Below are positions 11,301-24,349 of a stretch of 64,000 nt of DNA, one piece after another. A program made the translations under genes and the position numbers. Position 1 is the stretch's first letter. The number at the start of each line of letters is the position of its first letter. The notes beneath the pieces are model-generated. The model ran no database searches and had not been told where the DNA came from. It saw nothing but the letters and a program-made list of their open reading frames with translations. The DNA lies in the NCBI GenBank assembly GCA_023055505.1, contig JALIRH010000002.1, forward strand, positions 41,458,233 through 41,522,232, written 5' to 3'. The stretch comes from Callipepla californica brunnescens (lineage: Eukaryota; Chordata; Aves; Galliformes; Odontophoridae).

Positions 11301-14300
11301 CTGATTTAGCATAATTGCATTACAGGAATTTCAAAGAACTCTTTGAACCAAGGTACAATCAACATCATTTCAAAGAACATTCCCACCCAGCAGTTACCCC
11401 AGGTAAACTTCCCTTCTGAAGGAAGAGTATCCTTGAATGTAATTCAGTTTTTTCACTTCTGGAAATCATTTCCAGTCTCTTCTTAAATACGCTTTCACAT
11501 CAAAACCTGTAAGGTACATTTTCAGCTAGAAAACAGATGAAGATACTAATTTTAAAAATGCATTTGTTTACCAGATGAATCTCTAACTCTATATTACTAG
11601 ATCAGCAATTCAAGTAAAAGCTGCTGATGCTGGATATCTTTAGTAAAAGATATTGTGGTCTTTCACCTCTAATTTTTAAGATGTCCCCAGAAATCCTAAC
11701 TGCTGACTTGCAGTCTGAATAGTATCTTTAGGTAGACTAAGAACTATCTGAATGGAGCCAACACTGAATGATCCTCTCCTCAGTCCACTGCTGGGTAAAG
11801 AGGAAACTTCTGTCTCCAGAGCTGTCATTTTGGCACCTTTATATAGCACTAAAATACACATTCAGAAAAATCCAAGTGTCTTAATCTCTAAATGGTGTCA
11901 TTTAGGAAATCATCCGTCATTAGCTAATCATGCATATCCCCTTCACTTGCCTAAGCCAGGCACTGCTGCATGAATGGGAGAAGATAAGGAGCGTATTTTT
12001 AAAAGCTTTCAAATGACAATGTTTAATTTCATCATTATTTTTAGGGAAAAAGCCTTTATAAGCCTTTTAAATAACAATCCATGGTCCTGTGGTAATGCCT
12101 TGGTTGGCAATTATAGGTGAAGATGCTGTTTTATAAGTAGCTTCAAAATGCCGTAAGAAATTCTTCTCTTTCCTTAGCATCTAATCACGCTACAGTTGCT
12201 GGTTTTTGCAACACTCAAAACACGCAATTTCCAGGAGCAGCCCAACTGTGTGCTGTGAACACTTACGAGTTATGCTTCATGTAGTGTTTATTAGAATCGA
12301 GATAGAAAATGAAGAGTTTTCACAGTGAAATCATATATCATTTTTCTAAACATACTCAAAAGGACTTGAACTATTGTCTCCATTTTTTTCTTGGACTATC
12401 AAAGATTAACTTCGTGATTTATGTGGCAAATACAACCCTCCAAAAAAGAAATGAGAGGAGAGGAGAGTCATACTTAAGTGAGAAAATCGTTGCTAAATGC
12501 CACAAAAGGAACATTAGCACAGTTGACTGCTTCAGAGCAAAATGTTCATCCTTTAGATTGCTTTGCATTGGAGATCTATATTGGAGAACTATATCTCTTT
12601 TCTGAAATATCTGATGCTACAACTCAAATACAGTCTCCTCCAATGCAGGATATTTAATTGAAAAAACATTGTTCATGGGTGAAATCATATAACCACTTCT
12701 GGTTCCCTCAAAATGTCACTTACCTGTTAAGCCAGGGCTACGTATTTATTCCCGGGACTGCAGGGGAAGCTGATTTCTATTGGACAATCTACTTTATAGT
12801 TTAGTACTTGGAATAAGAAATCTCAGTCAGGTTATACTGTGTGGTTTTAGTAGTCTTCACTACTATTTCAGATATTTCTTATTCAAGTCCAAAACAGGAA
12901 AAAACCTTTTGCCAAATTCAGCCCAGATCTGGAGAATACTTGGTAGAGGATATCTAAACTCGTGTTCCTGAACTAATTATTTTAAAATGGAGTCAAGGAA
13001 AGACTTAATCAAGTGGTGTTAATAAATTCACCGAGCCCTCATGATCATTACAGTAATGCTTTGAGAAAAAGAACACAAATCTTCGAGACAGCAGCTCTAA
13101 AAAAACAGAGAAAATGAATAAAGCAGAACAAGCTTAAACTCCCAGAAACTTACTCCTTGCTGTGTCAGTCCAGATTGTGTCTGGGGTAAGTAGATAAAAG
13201 CACTGGATGCATAGGGCTCCAAAATTGAAGCAAAGCAGGGGTGAATCAGGCCATTAAATTTGTAATCAGATCTGTTGATTGTCCAGAGTGCTTTTGGTTT
13301 TGTTCTATTTTAAAATAACTGGAGTTTTACTTTGAGAAGTGGATATATATTACAAACAGGCTAGCCGCCCTGAAGAGTTGTTTAAAAAGGATAAATTCTC
13401 AGATTGTCAGATTTAATCATTCCATATTAATTTCTATCCAAATTAATATATTACAAAATCCAAAGGATCTGTGGAAGTAGAATAGACTCGGGAGCAGATT
13501 TCAACTGCTAAGCATTTCTCTACCACTGAAATCAGTGTTCCAACATTCTGCATTATTTTTATTTCATATTATTTTTCCTGTGTGCTGCCAAGTCACACCT
13601 GCTGATGCTTCCTTCTTCCTCCACAGAAAAAGAAGATGGGGAAAAAAAAAAGAGATTTCTCAGAATTTATTTAGCTACTAGGTTCAAATTTTCCAATTAG
13701 AGACTACGTGTTGTTCATGCAAAAAGTGTGCTAGCTTACATTTCCTTATGCTAATTTATTAACACCTTTCTTTGTCAGAAAGGCATTTTAAATACTGCTT
13801 ATGCATCAATAAATGTATTCATACATACATGCATGAATTCAGATATTACATTTAGAAGTTACTGTTCTCTTAATTCTTAGTACACATTGGCATAATTGCA
13901 CAAATAAACAACAATAGCAACAAAGTTAGCAGGTCCCTGTTGGAATAACCCTAAGCAACTATGCTTTAATCATTTGACAATTAACCTTTGGAGCAGAGAG
14001 TATTATGTATTTCCCCCACAGCTCTATGGGTATTTGTCTTGTGTATATTATGCATATATGAAAAAGACATTCTTTAAAGAAAGGCAGAAAGACATAAAGT
14101 CCTCTTCAATCGCACTCACCAAGGCTCTCCTTAATTACAGATATATTTTATCATGCCCAGTTGCAGTGCTCAGCCTGTGGTTTTGCATCCAGGCTTTGCT
14201 ACAGACCAAACCTTCAGCAGGCTCTTCCCCTTCTCCGGGGCACAGACACAGCAGCAGAACCCAACAGTTCAAACCCGTGTCTGCTGCAGGGTGACAGCGG

Positions 14301-16199
14301 TGCTGCCAGTGCAGGCAGATTTCCCCCTGACAAGGCAGAAGATGAATCCCTCCCTGACTCACTCTCTCTTAATTGAAATGACACATTGCTACATCTTTTT
14401 CTCTTACATGATTCTTACAATCACAGCTCATTATCCTTGACCTGTCCTTAACCATACAGTCTACCTAAAATAAAGGCTGAATAGATTTTTTGACTGCTCT
14501 GTTTCCACAGAAAAACTTCTGTTTGTTTTGTCAGGAGCTATATATTTTAGAAGAGTATCTACCTTGACAACTCCAAGAGACCTTGACTGCAGCAGGCAAG
14601 AGTTCTACTCTTTTGATAGAAACATCTCCCCTTGACAAGGAGTAGATATATCACCCCAAACTGCCTCTGCTCTTTTCCTCTGTTTGACATCCAAAAGAGG
14701 AGATACAAACAGAGTGTCTTGCTCACAGGCCATGCAGAAAAATAAAATAATTCTGTCCTATAGAGCCATTCTGGACAGAGCCCTGCCTCCAGAGAGCAGG
14801 AACAAGTATCAAAGTCCACCTTGATTTTTGGTTGCCACACTCTGTGATCTTCCCCATTTAGAAAACACTATATTCTTTTGAAATGCCCACAGAAGCATCG
14901 GTGGGTTTGTGGGTCCAGCGCATTTAATGTTAACCATTTTGTGCCTTGGAGCAGGATCACTCATCACAGCCTGTAATCTGTTTTACCAAAATATTGCAAA
15001 TGAAGCAGGGTAAGTTTTCAAAAGCTGCCCATCCAAAAATTAGTAAACATACATAATATACTTCTTCCTTGCTGTGGCCTGCCTTAACACAGCAGCGCAA
15101 ACGCAGTCTTGCCATTGCTGCTAAGTACAGTTAATGGCCTTTTTGTCTAAATTACAGTTGGTCCCTCTAAAAGAGTGTTTTCTGCCAAGTGTGGTTTCAC
15201 TAAATGCTGAGTCAGAGGAGCTGGAAGTAGGGCCCAACGCAGGACTGGCAGCTGGCAGCAGAACCCTGAAACTGATGGTGCTTTTAAGAGAAAGGATAAG
15301 AAACAAGAATGTTTGGGGGCAAAAGGAGAAAAACTGGAAGGCAGGATAAGTTGCAACATATCATTTCCCAAAAGGGAATATCATACTACAGTGAGTTGAT
15401 TACTTGTAGTGCCATGCCTTGATATTTAGGTCTAGATCCTTTAAAATGTTCATGTGCTTCCTATTGAACTAAGGGCTCAGATACAAAGTCAGGTCCCCAT
15501 ACCTCAGCACAGTGATCAGCCCAGCAAACTGGGAAGCACTTTGCTCTTTCTTTTAAAGAGACTTAAGTAAAACAGCTCACTTTATATTTGCCTAGGACAT
15601 GCACATTGGCAGTTATTGTATATCAAGTGATGAGCTGTGGGTAGTTAAGCAACAGTAATTCACACTAGTATCTAACGCATATTATGTCTAAATACTTGTG
15701 CAGACTTCAGTAAACTTTCTGACTGTAGCTGGCCAATGAGTTTTGCTACCCATCTCCTGAACTTGACCTCTCCTGGAAGACAGGAGAAAACAGGACCAAG
15801 GTGCTCGCAATGAAGAGATGAGACATTGTTTGCTTCTCACAATTAGCCCCTGTAAAGAGGAGGAAAGGTGGAAAGAAAATAAAGAACTGAGATGGTGTCA
15901 CAGCCACTCCTAATCTCTGTGGCCACTTATCCTTAATTCCTGTCACCTTCCGCATCGTGTCTGAAAAAGGATGTAGGAGTACAGAATGGACTACATTGAG
16001 GGATCTGAGCCATCTGAAAACTAACCCTCACCAAACCTGCTTGTTTTCCAGTAATTTGGCTCTATATTCATGGTCTAGGGTCACAGTGACAAAGCAGAAC
16101 CATTTTATCTTTCACAACAGTGGAAAAATGTGCATGTAACCACAACCACCTTCTTAATCTTCAATGACTTTTCCCGCTCCAAGCTCTAATTCCAGACAC
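8326..16199. other. Non-genic AT-rich unique DNA
   Basis: No gene or clear transposon recognised. Contains short poly(A)/poly(T) and A/C-rich patches (for example 9122-9162 and 9823-9850) and a run of TTGGACTTC repeats near 10380-10430. A block at about 13730-13910 is unique, AT-rich and contains an octamer-like ATGCTAAT (13748-13755) followed by homeodomain-type ATTA sites; it is discussed as a possible conserved noncoding element. Open frames near 14135-14440 overlap in several frames and look like chance frames in slightly GC-richer DNA. Confidence 0.55.
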
Positions 16200-16272
16200 C
16201 TGGGACCTGATTTTGTTTCCACTCAAATAAATTGCAGCTTTGCCATTAACCTTGATAGGGGTAAGAGTGATT
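16200..16272. repeat. Possible ancient amniote repeat remnant
   Basis: The order GACCTGATTTTG, ACTCAAATAAATTGCA, GCCATTAACCTTGATAGGGG resembles a very common ancient repeat of turtles, crocodilians and birds whose core is of the CATTGACTTTAATGGG type. The match is from memory of the family and is well diverged. Confidence 0.35.
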
Positions 16273-19200
16273 CTTAAGATGTTAAGGAAATAATTTTCCA
16301 CGTTTCCTCAGGGGTAGCATAAGCCTGGAGGAATATCCTGGCATCATAGTCTGGTTCTCCTCAACAGCTGCTCTGTAGTAGTCACTTTGTCCCCAGTGAC
16401 TCAGAGACCAAGTTTCAGATGCCCTCTGTACCCCATGGGAAGGCTCCAACACCCCAGCATGGGAGAACAAAGGCCTAACAGGCTGTGACTAGTGCCATAG
16501 CAGGAAACATTCTTGTTCTGTGAGTGCAACCCTTTCATTAACGCAGAAGGTGAGTCTTGTGTATGTGGTGGGTTCCTGCAGCACCTAAAGCCAAGTGAAG
16601 TCTATTCTGCCAAAAGCCTGACACAGAAGGAGGGAGGGAAGGGCCATGTCAGCAGGAATTAAAGATGGCACTCTGTTGCAGTGAAACTGCAGGCATGGGC
16701 ACAATGTTCAAAGGGGATAAACACAATCCTGCTTGCAGCCTTGCCACAGGCAGGGAGCCAAGGCCAACCTTGCCCCACAGCACAATTACAGAGCAAGCCA
16801 CTGGCCTGGAGCAAGCAAGAGACTTAAGTGCTCCCAGCTTAGTCCTTTTAAACTCCATGGAGAAAGTACTCAGACCAAGTCTCTATTTTTACCTTGGACA
16901 CTGTACTAGAGTTCTTAGTTAGAACTGTCTCTTTCTGCTTCTTTTTCTCTCTCCCTGCTTGTACTTTAAAAGGGTTGCTGAAGGAGATAAGAAACGCAAA
17001 AGGGAAATGGACCTTCTTATGCCCCTTTGTAACCTTAAACAGGGAAAAGAGACTAAACCTTAGAACTATTCTTTTGTTCTCCATTTGTGGAGCAAAATGA
17101 GCAGTATCAACCTGGAAGGATATTTTGTGAAACAGCAGATTTATTGGCATGGCAAAATCATTCAGCCATAGTGTTGATGGGTCCCTTATGGAGCCAGTTA
17201 TATAATGAAATAATAATAATTTATACTACTATTTTCTGCATCATCTCACTTGTCTCTGAGTTGCTGGATTTTGAGGGTTTTTTTCTGGAGGTTTTTTTTT
17301 TTTTGCATTTAGCTGAGTCTTGGCCCAGATTTTCATTCGTAAGGAAACTCATACTTTAAAAGTCTCTTATTCATGCTTATTTATTTTCTCTAAGGAAGCA
17401 TTTTGCATATCAATGGAAAACATGAGGGAGTTTTCCCCAAACCTCTTATTAGGATAACTGTTAAAGAATGCTGCCCACAGTGCAGTGAAGAAGAGAAAGA
17501 TATGTATGTCTTTGGGCATTCACATGTCAGGATGGACATTCATGTACTGTTGTGCAATCTGTGTGCTTTCTGCTGGCGGCTCAACTCTATTTTATATATA
17601 TTTTCTTATCACTATATTTTATTGTTGTTCACAGAAGCTCACTTATGCATTCCCTTTCATTCCTTAATATTTTTCCAGATGAAAATCTGCCTCAAGCATT
17701 TTATGTACTGATAGAAGTTCTCTTTTTTCCTTTGATTTAGGTTTCTACTTCATTTTTTTTCCTAAGAAAAGTAGTCAAAGTTGATGAACTGGGGTATGTA
17801 AGGACAACTGAGATGCAAACATTTTGACAAAGTTGTGGGACTATGGCTCAAGAAACCAAAGTTTGTACAAATGCCAAGCAAAGCTTTCTGGAGTACATGG
17901 AAAGTCCCTGCAACGTGTAACCTCTGAGTGAACTACTTGCTCTGTTGCTAGTTTCTGTGAGATGTCTCACATTTTTTTCAGTGTCCTTCAAAACAGCGTC
18001 GATATTTTTCCTCATGTCCTCTCACCATAGAAAATGAAAAGGTCCATGGATAGCAGCATGATCCTGTGTCTCTTCAGGATGTGTCCCCAGGTACAATTTG
18101 GTCTCCAAAATGGATGGGGTGATTTGTGCTGTGTCTCAGTTGTTAACAACTGTGTTTTCTGTTGGGCTCCAATTTTCAGTCTGCAGCTGTTGACACAGGC
18201 TGTAGGAGCTGACAATTGGACACCACTCTGTTAACAAGAGGGCACATAGCAGGAGGAAGACATCCACGTTCCTATTGCCAAGATTGAGAGATACATGGAT
18301 AAACACACCATGTGGTGTTATTCACAGATGTAAGGTTACAAATGAACTTTAAATCTCTGCAGCCTTCCTTTTTCTATAAGCATTTAGAAGGTAAGCAGTG
18401 TGGGCAAAGACACTTAGAAAAGTTACAGCCAGCTAATGGCCCCATTTAACAGGTTAAATGAGCATAAATAAATGTAGGATTGGGTATTTCACAAGATTTA
18501 ATTTTATGATACTTTCTGTACTCATCGATTTTTCCCCTTTTTTTCCTGAACAGCACCCATAAAGAAAAACTAGGTTCACCTTCTTCACCTCACTTAAAGA
18601 ATGCACACAGATAGTTAACTGCTGTGGGCCTCTAAATTCTTGCCTTTCAGGGAAAGCAGTGCATGCAGAAGTGCAATGAATGATGAGCAGAAGAACTAGA
18701 ACATCAGTTTAAATGGGCACTATTCAGAGCGGCAGCCTCTGGGCATAGCATCTCTCTGTCTCCACTCCTGCACTGGGCTCTCTCATTAGCTGCCACAGAG
18801 GCTGGGAGGACACAAAGTGCTCCATTGACAGCTGCCAATGTCTCCCATGGGCTCTCCGCAAGGCCCGTGAGGCAGCTGAGGGAGATGTACTTCAGAGGCC
18901 CTGGGACTTTGAAATGTTAGAGTTTCGCCTCATCCCTTCTGTACGCTGGTTGGCATTTCTGATCACATTCAGTCAGTAGGAATAGATGGGGGAAGGAACA
19001 CAAAAGATCCATTTTGAGAAGTAAATGTGAAGTTTTAGTCATAAGGGAGGATCAGAGTAATCACATTTTTGTATGAGTTAGAAATGGTTGAGCTTAGTGC
19101 AGGGTCAGAGGTCTTACATCCTATGGCATCCCACAAGTGCTCCATTCTAGCAAGTTTTGTGTCATTGTGTTGTTGCTTCTGGTGTTTGTCTTTGTTTTGA

Positions 19201-20780
19201 TTTGTTTTTATTTTTCTTTTAAAGCTCAAGGTTCTCCCTGGGGTGCAAAACGTGAGGGTTTGGCTTGTACTGCCAAAATGCAGATTTAAGATGAGTGGTA
19301 GCAGCTGACTTCAGTTTACCCTCAGTCTAATATGTTTAAAATTTGATTTTCTTTTCAGATAGGATAGCTTCTTAAGTCCCATGGTGCCTTCTTACTATTG
19401 GAGCATATATTGCCTCCGCCGAAATCATATAATTGTGTATTCATGGGCAACTCTTTGAGTTCCCTAATCTTATTCGGATAGTATGCTGAGTTTTTTAATA
19501 GCAAGCTGCATTTTTTATAGCTGGTCCTGCCCTGGATCAATCCAAAGGCTGATATTTATGGGTAGAAGAGAGTTTGATGGTGTTCCAGCAACAACCAAAA
19601 CACCTCTAGACATAAACCTTATTTCACAGACCAAGCCACCTGCATGTTATAGTTTTTTTGTTAACTTTGAAGCCAGTAGACAATATATTTTATGTAATAT
19701 GTCATTAAACAAAGTACCTTTTTGGATTAATAACATTCTCCGTTCTTCATTTTTTATGATAGGGTTGACCCATCGATCTTAAGTATGAAGTTAAAGGTAC
19801 ATTAAAGCCAGACTGACTCTTGACATTGCAAGATACTTAAAAAAGTGCTTCTCAACAGCAGCTGAGGATCTCCTCAGTGCAAGCTCTTCCATGCGCTGTT
19901 CTTGTATAGGCTAACATAACAGCTTACTCCAGTGATTCATAGGTGAAGTAATTGTCCCCAGGGGACTACTACAAGCTGGCAGAGAGGAGCAGAGCAGGCC
20001 TGCTCTTCCACCATTGCCCACGGGGTCTGATTTCCCCTGCGTCTCCTAAAAATGGAGCCTTTTATCTGTGAAACCAAACTGGCTGTAAAAGCAGCAGGGA
20101 AATCACTGAGTGATAGGATGCTTCTTTTTCTTCTCGGGTAGCTGCACCCATTGCTGAGTTTCAGTGTGGTTACACAAGTCTGGAGCTATAGATACAGAAT
20201 GGCCAACTGTGTTAATCATGCCTCCGAAGGGACAGAGAAAGCCATGGTCCAGGGGTATTAAACAACCTTCAGGCCCAGTGTCTAGTTAAAATTAATGAGC
20301 CAGAGTCACCAGCCTACTCAGGCTGATGTGCCCTGCCCTAGCCATAGAAAGGAGATGTAAAACTAGCCTGATGGGCCAGATAAGTGCCACTGGAGATTGC
20401 TTTATAGTTTCTGGGAAGCAGAAGAGGACCTGGAGCATGTGATCTGGGGTGTTTCCACTTCCCTCTCTAAGTCATGATGATACTTAATTGCTAACATTTC
20501 CAAACATATTGAAAAATACATTAATATGGAAAGCAAGCAAATTAAAAGATCTGGATTGTTCTCTACCTTAGTGTGCTAATATTGATTATACTTTATAAAG
20601 CATGTAATTATTTTTCTGAGCACAGCAGTAAAATACACTGACAAGTTTTCAAGTACTGATCAAAAAGCATACATTAGAGTGACAACACTATTCTTGGATT
20701 TTGAAGGAATTTGGCCATGTAATTGCCTCCATCTCAATAAAGAAAAAAAATAAATATGACTTACTAGATCCGCAAAAGCG
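16273..20780. other. Non-genic DNA with possible MIR-like remnant
   Basis: No coding feature supported. A good-looking splice donor (AGAAG then GTGAGT, about 16548) has no identifiable exon partner. Around 19935-19995 the order GGTGAAGTAATTGTCCCCAGGG then GCTGGCAGAG resembles the central part of MIR/L2-type tails, but only weakly. Several T-rich runs are present (17291-17304, 17753-17760). Confidence 0.5.
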
Positions 20781-20850
20781 TTTTAGGAGCCCATGCTCCA
20801 TAAAAATCAATGGGAGATAAGTGCCTAAATGGCTCTGGGGATCGAGCTGG
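20781..20850. repeat. Ancient amniote interspersed repeat remnant
   Basis: The segment TTTTAGGAGCCCATGCTCC, then AATCAATGGGAG (20805-20816), GTGCCTAAATGGCTCTGGGG and ATCGAGCTGG matches the pattern of an old amniote repeat known from sauropsid genomes (AATCAATGGGAGTTAGGCACCTAAAT-like core followed by a 'GAGGATCTGGGC'-like end). I recognise the pattern but cannot name the family securely. Confidence 0.5.
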
Positions 20851-21950
20851 TATGTAAATGACAGAAGTCCTTACATCTTCTGGACTCCTTATTTAAGGAG
20901 TCAATTGCAAGGTCTGTATAATATCAAGAGGGTAACAGAAAAACATTTCCATACAGTGTGTTCTGGTATCCAGAGCACAAGGAGTATAATATATACTAAG
21001 AAACGTAGGCAGTTTTTTGAAACAATTTATCCTGATATTCCAAAAGGAGTGTGTGTTTTCTGTAGCAAAGCCTGTATGATCTGAGTCTTCAGTCTGTTTA
21101 AGGGAGCGTATAGAAAATATACACATCAATATGTCAAGCAATGGTTTGAGGCAAAAGTAGACGTTCTGGACAATTGAAATCCTTTCTGAGGTTTATATAC
21201 TTAAGAAGGGATTGATCTTCCATCCCTGAAGTACTTCCAGCTCCTATGGTTTTCAGAATAGTTTTCAGATACATGACTATGAAGCAGATTATTCAGATGC
21301 CTTAATTTGCCAGAGATATATACAAATTCGCAATCTTGTCAGTAAAATATTAGCCAAATAAAGAGAAAATCTCTTATTTTCTGCATTCATCTTTTATTTC
21401 ACACACAGGAAGTAGCAATCTGTGCTTATTAGGTTAAGAAGGATCCTATTAAGTCAAGCTGCTGAAATATCTTCAATTTATTCTGTTATGGAAAAGAAAG
21501 ACAAAAAAGCATTCACAAATAATATAGTCATTGTATCTTGAAGAGGTTGTCAGATAAACCATCACAAACAGCAGACAGTGACCTCCAAATCTAAGAAAAA
21601 CTCTTTAGTAAACAGGACCTGTTCCATTCCTCCTTGGCAATTCTATAAATAAAAACAACTCTGTAAACTTCATGGAATTACACCAACGCAATATAAAAAA
21701 ATACCAGAGGAATAAAATGCAGTCCACATCAGCTCGAATAACAGATTCCAAATGGATAAGGAAGAAAAGCGGTTTTGAGCAGAGCTCACCCAGATTGCAG
21801 GCACATCGCTGCCTGTATCACTGTATCCATAACACGGCCTGAGCTCTCCAGAAGCCCTCGCAGCACACTGCTACTGTCCCCTGATATGAGGGCAGCATCC
21901 AGCATTTGGCTGGACCATCAGAGCTGGAGCCAGAGCAGCTTCCTGCTGAG
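20851..21950. other. Non-genic unique DNA
   Basis: No gene, RNA or clear transposon recognised. Short chance open frames only. Confidence 0.5.
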
Positions 21951-22036
21951 CAGACCTGAATAAAATTATCCAGAGGGCTTTGGTAAAAATTAGTGGGCCT
22001 CAGTAAAATTACTCAGCAGACCTTAGTAAAAATTAA
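21951..22036 (+). repeat. Decayed 20-23-bp tandem repeat, about four units
   Basis: Four successive blocks share a core TAAAATTA or GTAAAAATTA (cores begin near 21961, 21984, 22004 and 22027) preceded by CAGACCT / GGCTTTG / GGCCTCA / AGACCTTA. The spacing of 20-23 bp and the shared flanks indicate an old minisatellite-like amplification. Repeat structure seen directly; no function is implied. Confidence 0.6.
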
Positions 22037-22811
22037 TTGCATAGCCTACCCTAAAGCACAAAGGAAAGCAGTACCAAATGAACAGCAGCTGAGTTTGGCT
22101 CACAGTGGAAACAGCTAATTTGATGCTGGTCAGAAAAATAAAAAATAAAAAAAAGGGGAATTTATTCTGTTACTGATTCCAACAGGAAATGAAAGTAGAT
22201 CTTTTTTTTTTCTTAAGGCTGTTGAGTCATAGCCCTCTGAAATTTTCTTCTTTGTGCTTCTGGGAATTATACACGGTGCCAAAGTACCTTCTTGTTTAAA
22301 CTGTTTTGGCATGCCAAAGTGGGCTGGAATGTGTGCCATGTTACATGGCTTCTGTAATTCGGCATAAAGAAACAGATGAGGCTGGTTTGATCCCAGTGGA
22401 AACTTCAGATATATTCAAGGCTCCTTGTGTTTGCTAGCACTTTAATCAAAAGGTTCTGTATAATTCAACATCAGTTGAATAATAGTTAGTTTGAGAAAGT
22501 ACAGGGATACAACTGGGAAACTGAAGAAATTAAATTCAGCAGAGCTGCGTAAGACTTTAGTGGGATTATGGGCAACACAAAACTATTGAGGCCACAGATT
22601 GAGTTGCCTAGAAATGGGGTAATTGTTTAATGTAGTTTTAAGAAAAGAATCATTCATGCTGCAGGGACCTGTATTGTTGACATGATTATCTGTTTATTTG
22701 CTACCTTTACCAAAGTGTAGGTGAGCTCTACATAGCATAACGAACTCACATCACTCTGCAAAGAGCTATCATTTCAGGCAGTAAAAATCTCCATGGAAAA
22801 GGATCAGTTTT
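22037..22811. other. Non-genic unique DNA
   Basis: A-rich and T-rich patches at 22138-22156 and 22201-22213; otherwise nothing recognisable. Confidence 0.5.
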
Positions 22812-22882
22812 TCACAGAATTATAATCTCTGGAGAAAGAAAAGGCCCATTAGGTCATAAAATCTGTTCCTCTGCCAGTAAAG
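22812..22882 (-). mobile_element. Ancient CR1-like 3'-end fragment
   Basis: Begins TCACAGAATTATAATCTCTGG and continues AAAAGGCCCATTAGGTCATAAAATCTGTTCCTCTGCCAG. This is the minus-strand view of an old CR1-type 3' end (the CACAGAAT... 'GGCCATTAGGTCATCTAGTCC...CTGCCA' pattern common in sauropsids). It is much more diverged than the CR1 copies at 42.0 or 63.3 kb. Confidence 0.6.
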
Positions 22883-24334
22883 GATTTGCTGCATCTATGT
22901 ATATTCATTAGTGTTTTGTTCAAACTGGTTTTCAAGAAAAGGGGACTTCCAACGCTTAACTTGGGAAACAGAAGCATGCCTGAGTAGATCTCAACAGAAA
23001 TTTGTCTTGTGCGCTAACTTACAGGGTAATGAGTTACATCAAATACATATTTTCATTTTCAGAATTGTCTCCATACTGGACAAACATTTATTGGAATTAC
23101 ATGTTAATTTAAGTTAATATTTTTTCTCTTTCAGACAGCTTTTACATCTCATATTTAGGTAGAATTGTGCTTATTAAAATTTACGAAGTGAAATTATTCC
23201 TCCCTGAACTTTCCCACATCTCTGAATATAATAAACATGATGTAGGGGTTGACAGGTGACAATTCTGAAGAAAAAAATGTATATATCAACATGTAACATT
23301 TCACCTGTCTTTTACTTATCTGAATTTCAGACAAATTGACATTATGGAAATATGCCTTCAATTTGAAAAGGCTTCAACTTATGCTCTAAATTTAAAACGG
23401 AACTTGTATATCATTAAAGTCAAGCCCAAATAAGGGCTCATGTTGTAGTACATATTAAATTGTTATTAAGTGTCCTTAATGTGATTGCTAATTTTTGCAT
23501 TCATTCAAATAAATTCATTCAAAGCATTAATAAATCCTTTTAGTGAAAAAAAAAGCCTGTCTAAATTCATCCAAATTCAAATTTATTTGGTGAAATTGAG
23601 ACCAGATGTGCAAATACAGAATGACTTATTAGTAAGCATATGACCATACACGTTATCACTCAGAATCATACAAAATTTCACATAGTGTCATACTATACAC
23701 AATTCTTACTTCCTGGAAGTTGAACTGAACATTACTTTTCACTTTTTCATCATTGTAAATACAGCTTTCTATGGATTCCCAAAGGTGCTTTGGGGTGTTA
23801 TTTTATTATTGTTCCTATACTTTTTCTGGATGATAAAATGAATATGTTCTGACTGCCTCTAGCGATAAACAAAATCCCCATGTCCATGCTGGCCAGACAA
23901 ATCATCTTAGCACTTTTACAAGGGGGATAAAAGAGATAGAAAAGTGCAAAGATGATTTCCTGGGCTCCTGTTCACAGGACTCCTATCTGCTTAGTTTTGT
24001 AAACCAATTTGTACTGTGGTTTGGCTAGTTTGTGTTGAGGAGTCTTGGTATTTTAGCACCTTCCTAAAAAAATATACTCAAAAGGGCAATTCTCCAAGAA
24101 AATATTAAGATTTTTTTTTTTTTTCTGGTGGAAGAAGAATGGAACGTACTGCCATCCATTACACTGCACTTTGTTGTTTGGCTTTACAACAAAAACACAT
24201 TAGCAACATCAGGCTGACTTCAGTGTGTAAAATACCAGCGTATTCAAATACTGAGAAACCCTTTCCTTTACACTTGCCTGTAGCCATCTGGAATTACGAA
24301 GAGGGAAGAGTGCTCCTCCATACATGGCTATGTT

Positions 24335-24349
24335 TGTGTGTGTGTGTGT
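24335..24349 (+). repeat. TG dinucleotide run
   Basis: Fifteen nt of alternating TG; short microsatellite. Confidence 0.85.

Noticed and set aside
14135..14440. Cluster of four overlapping open frames near 14.2 kb
   Set aside because: Several frames on both strands are open at once, none has a motif or conserved composition, and local GC content explains the low stop density.
16540..16560. Consensus splice donor AGAAG/GTGAGT
   Set aside because: No convincing acceptor or open exon upstream; isolated donors of this quality are frequent in introns and deserts.
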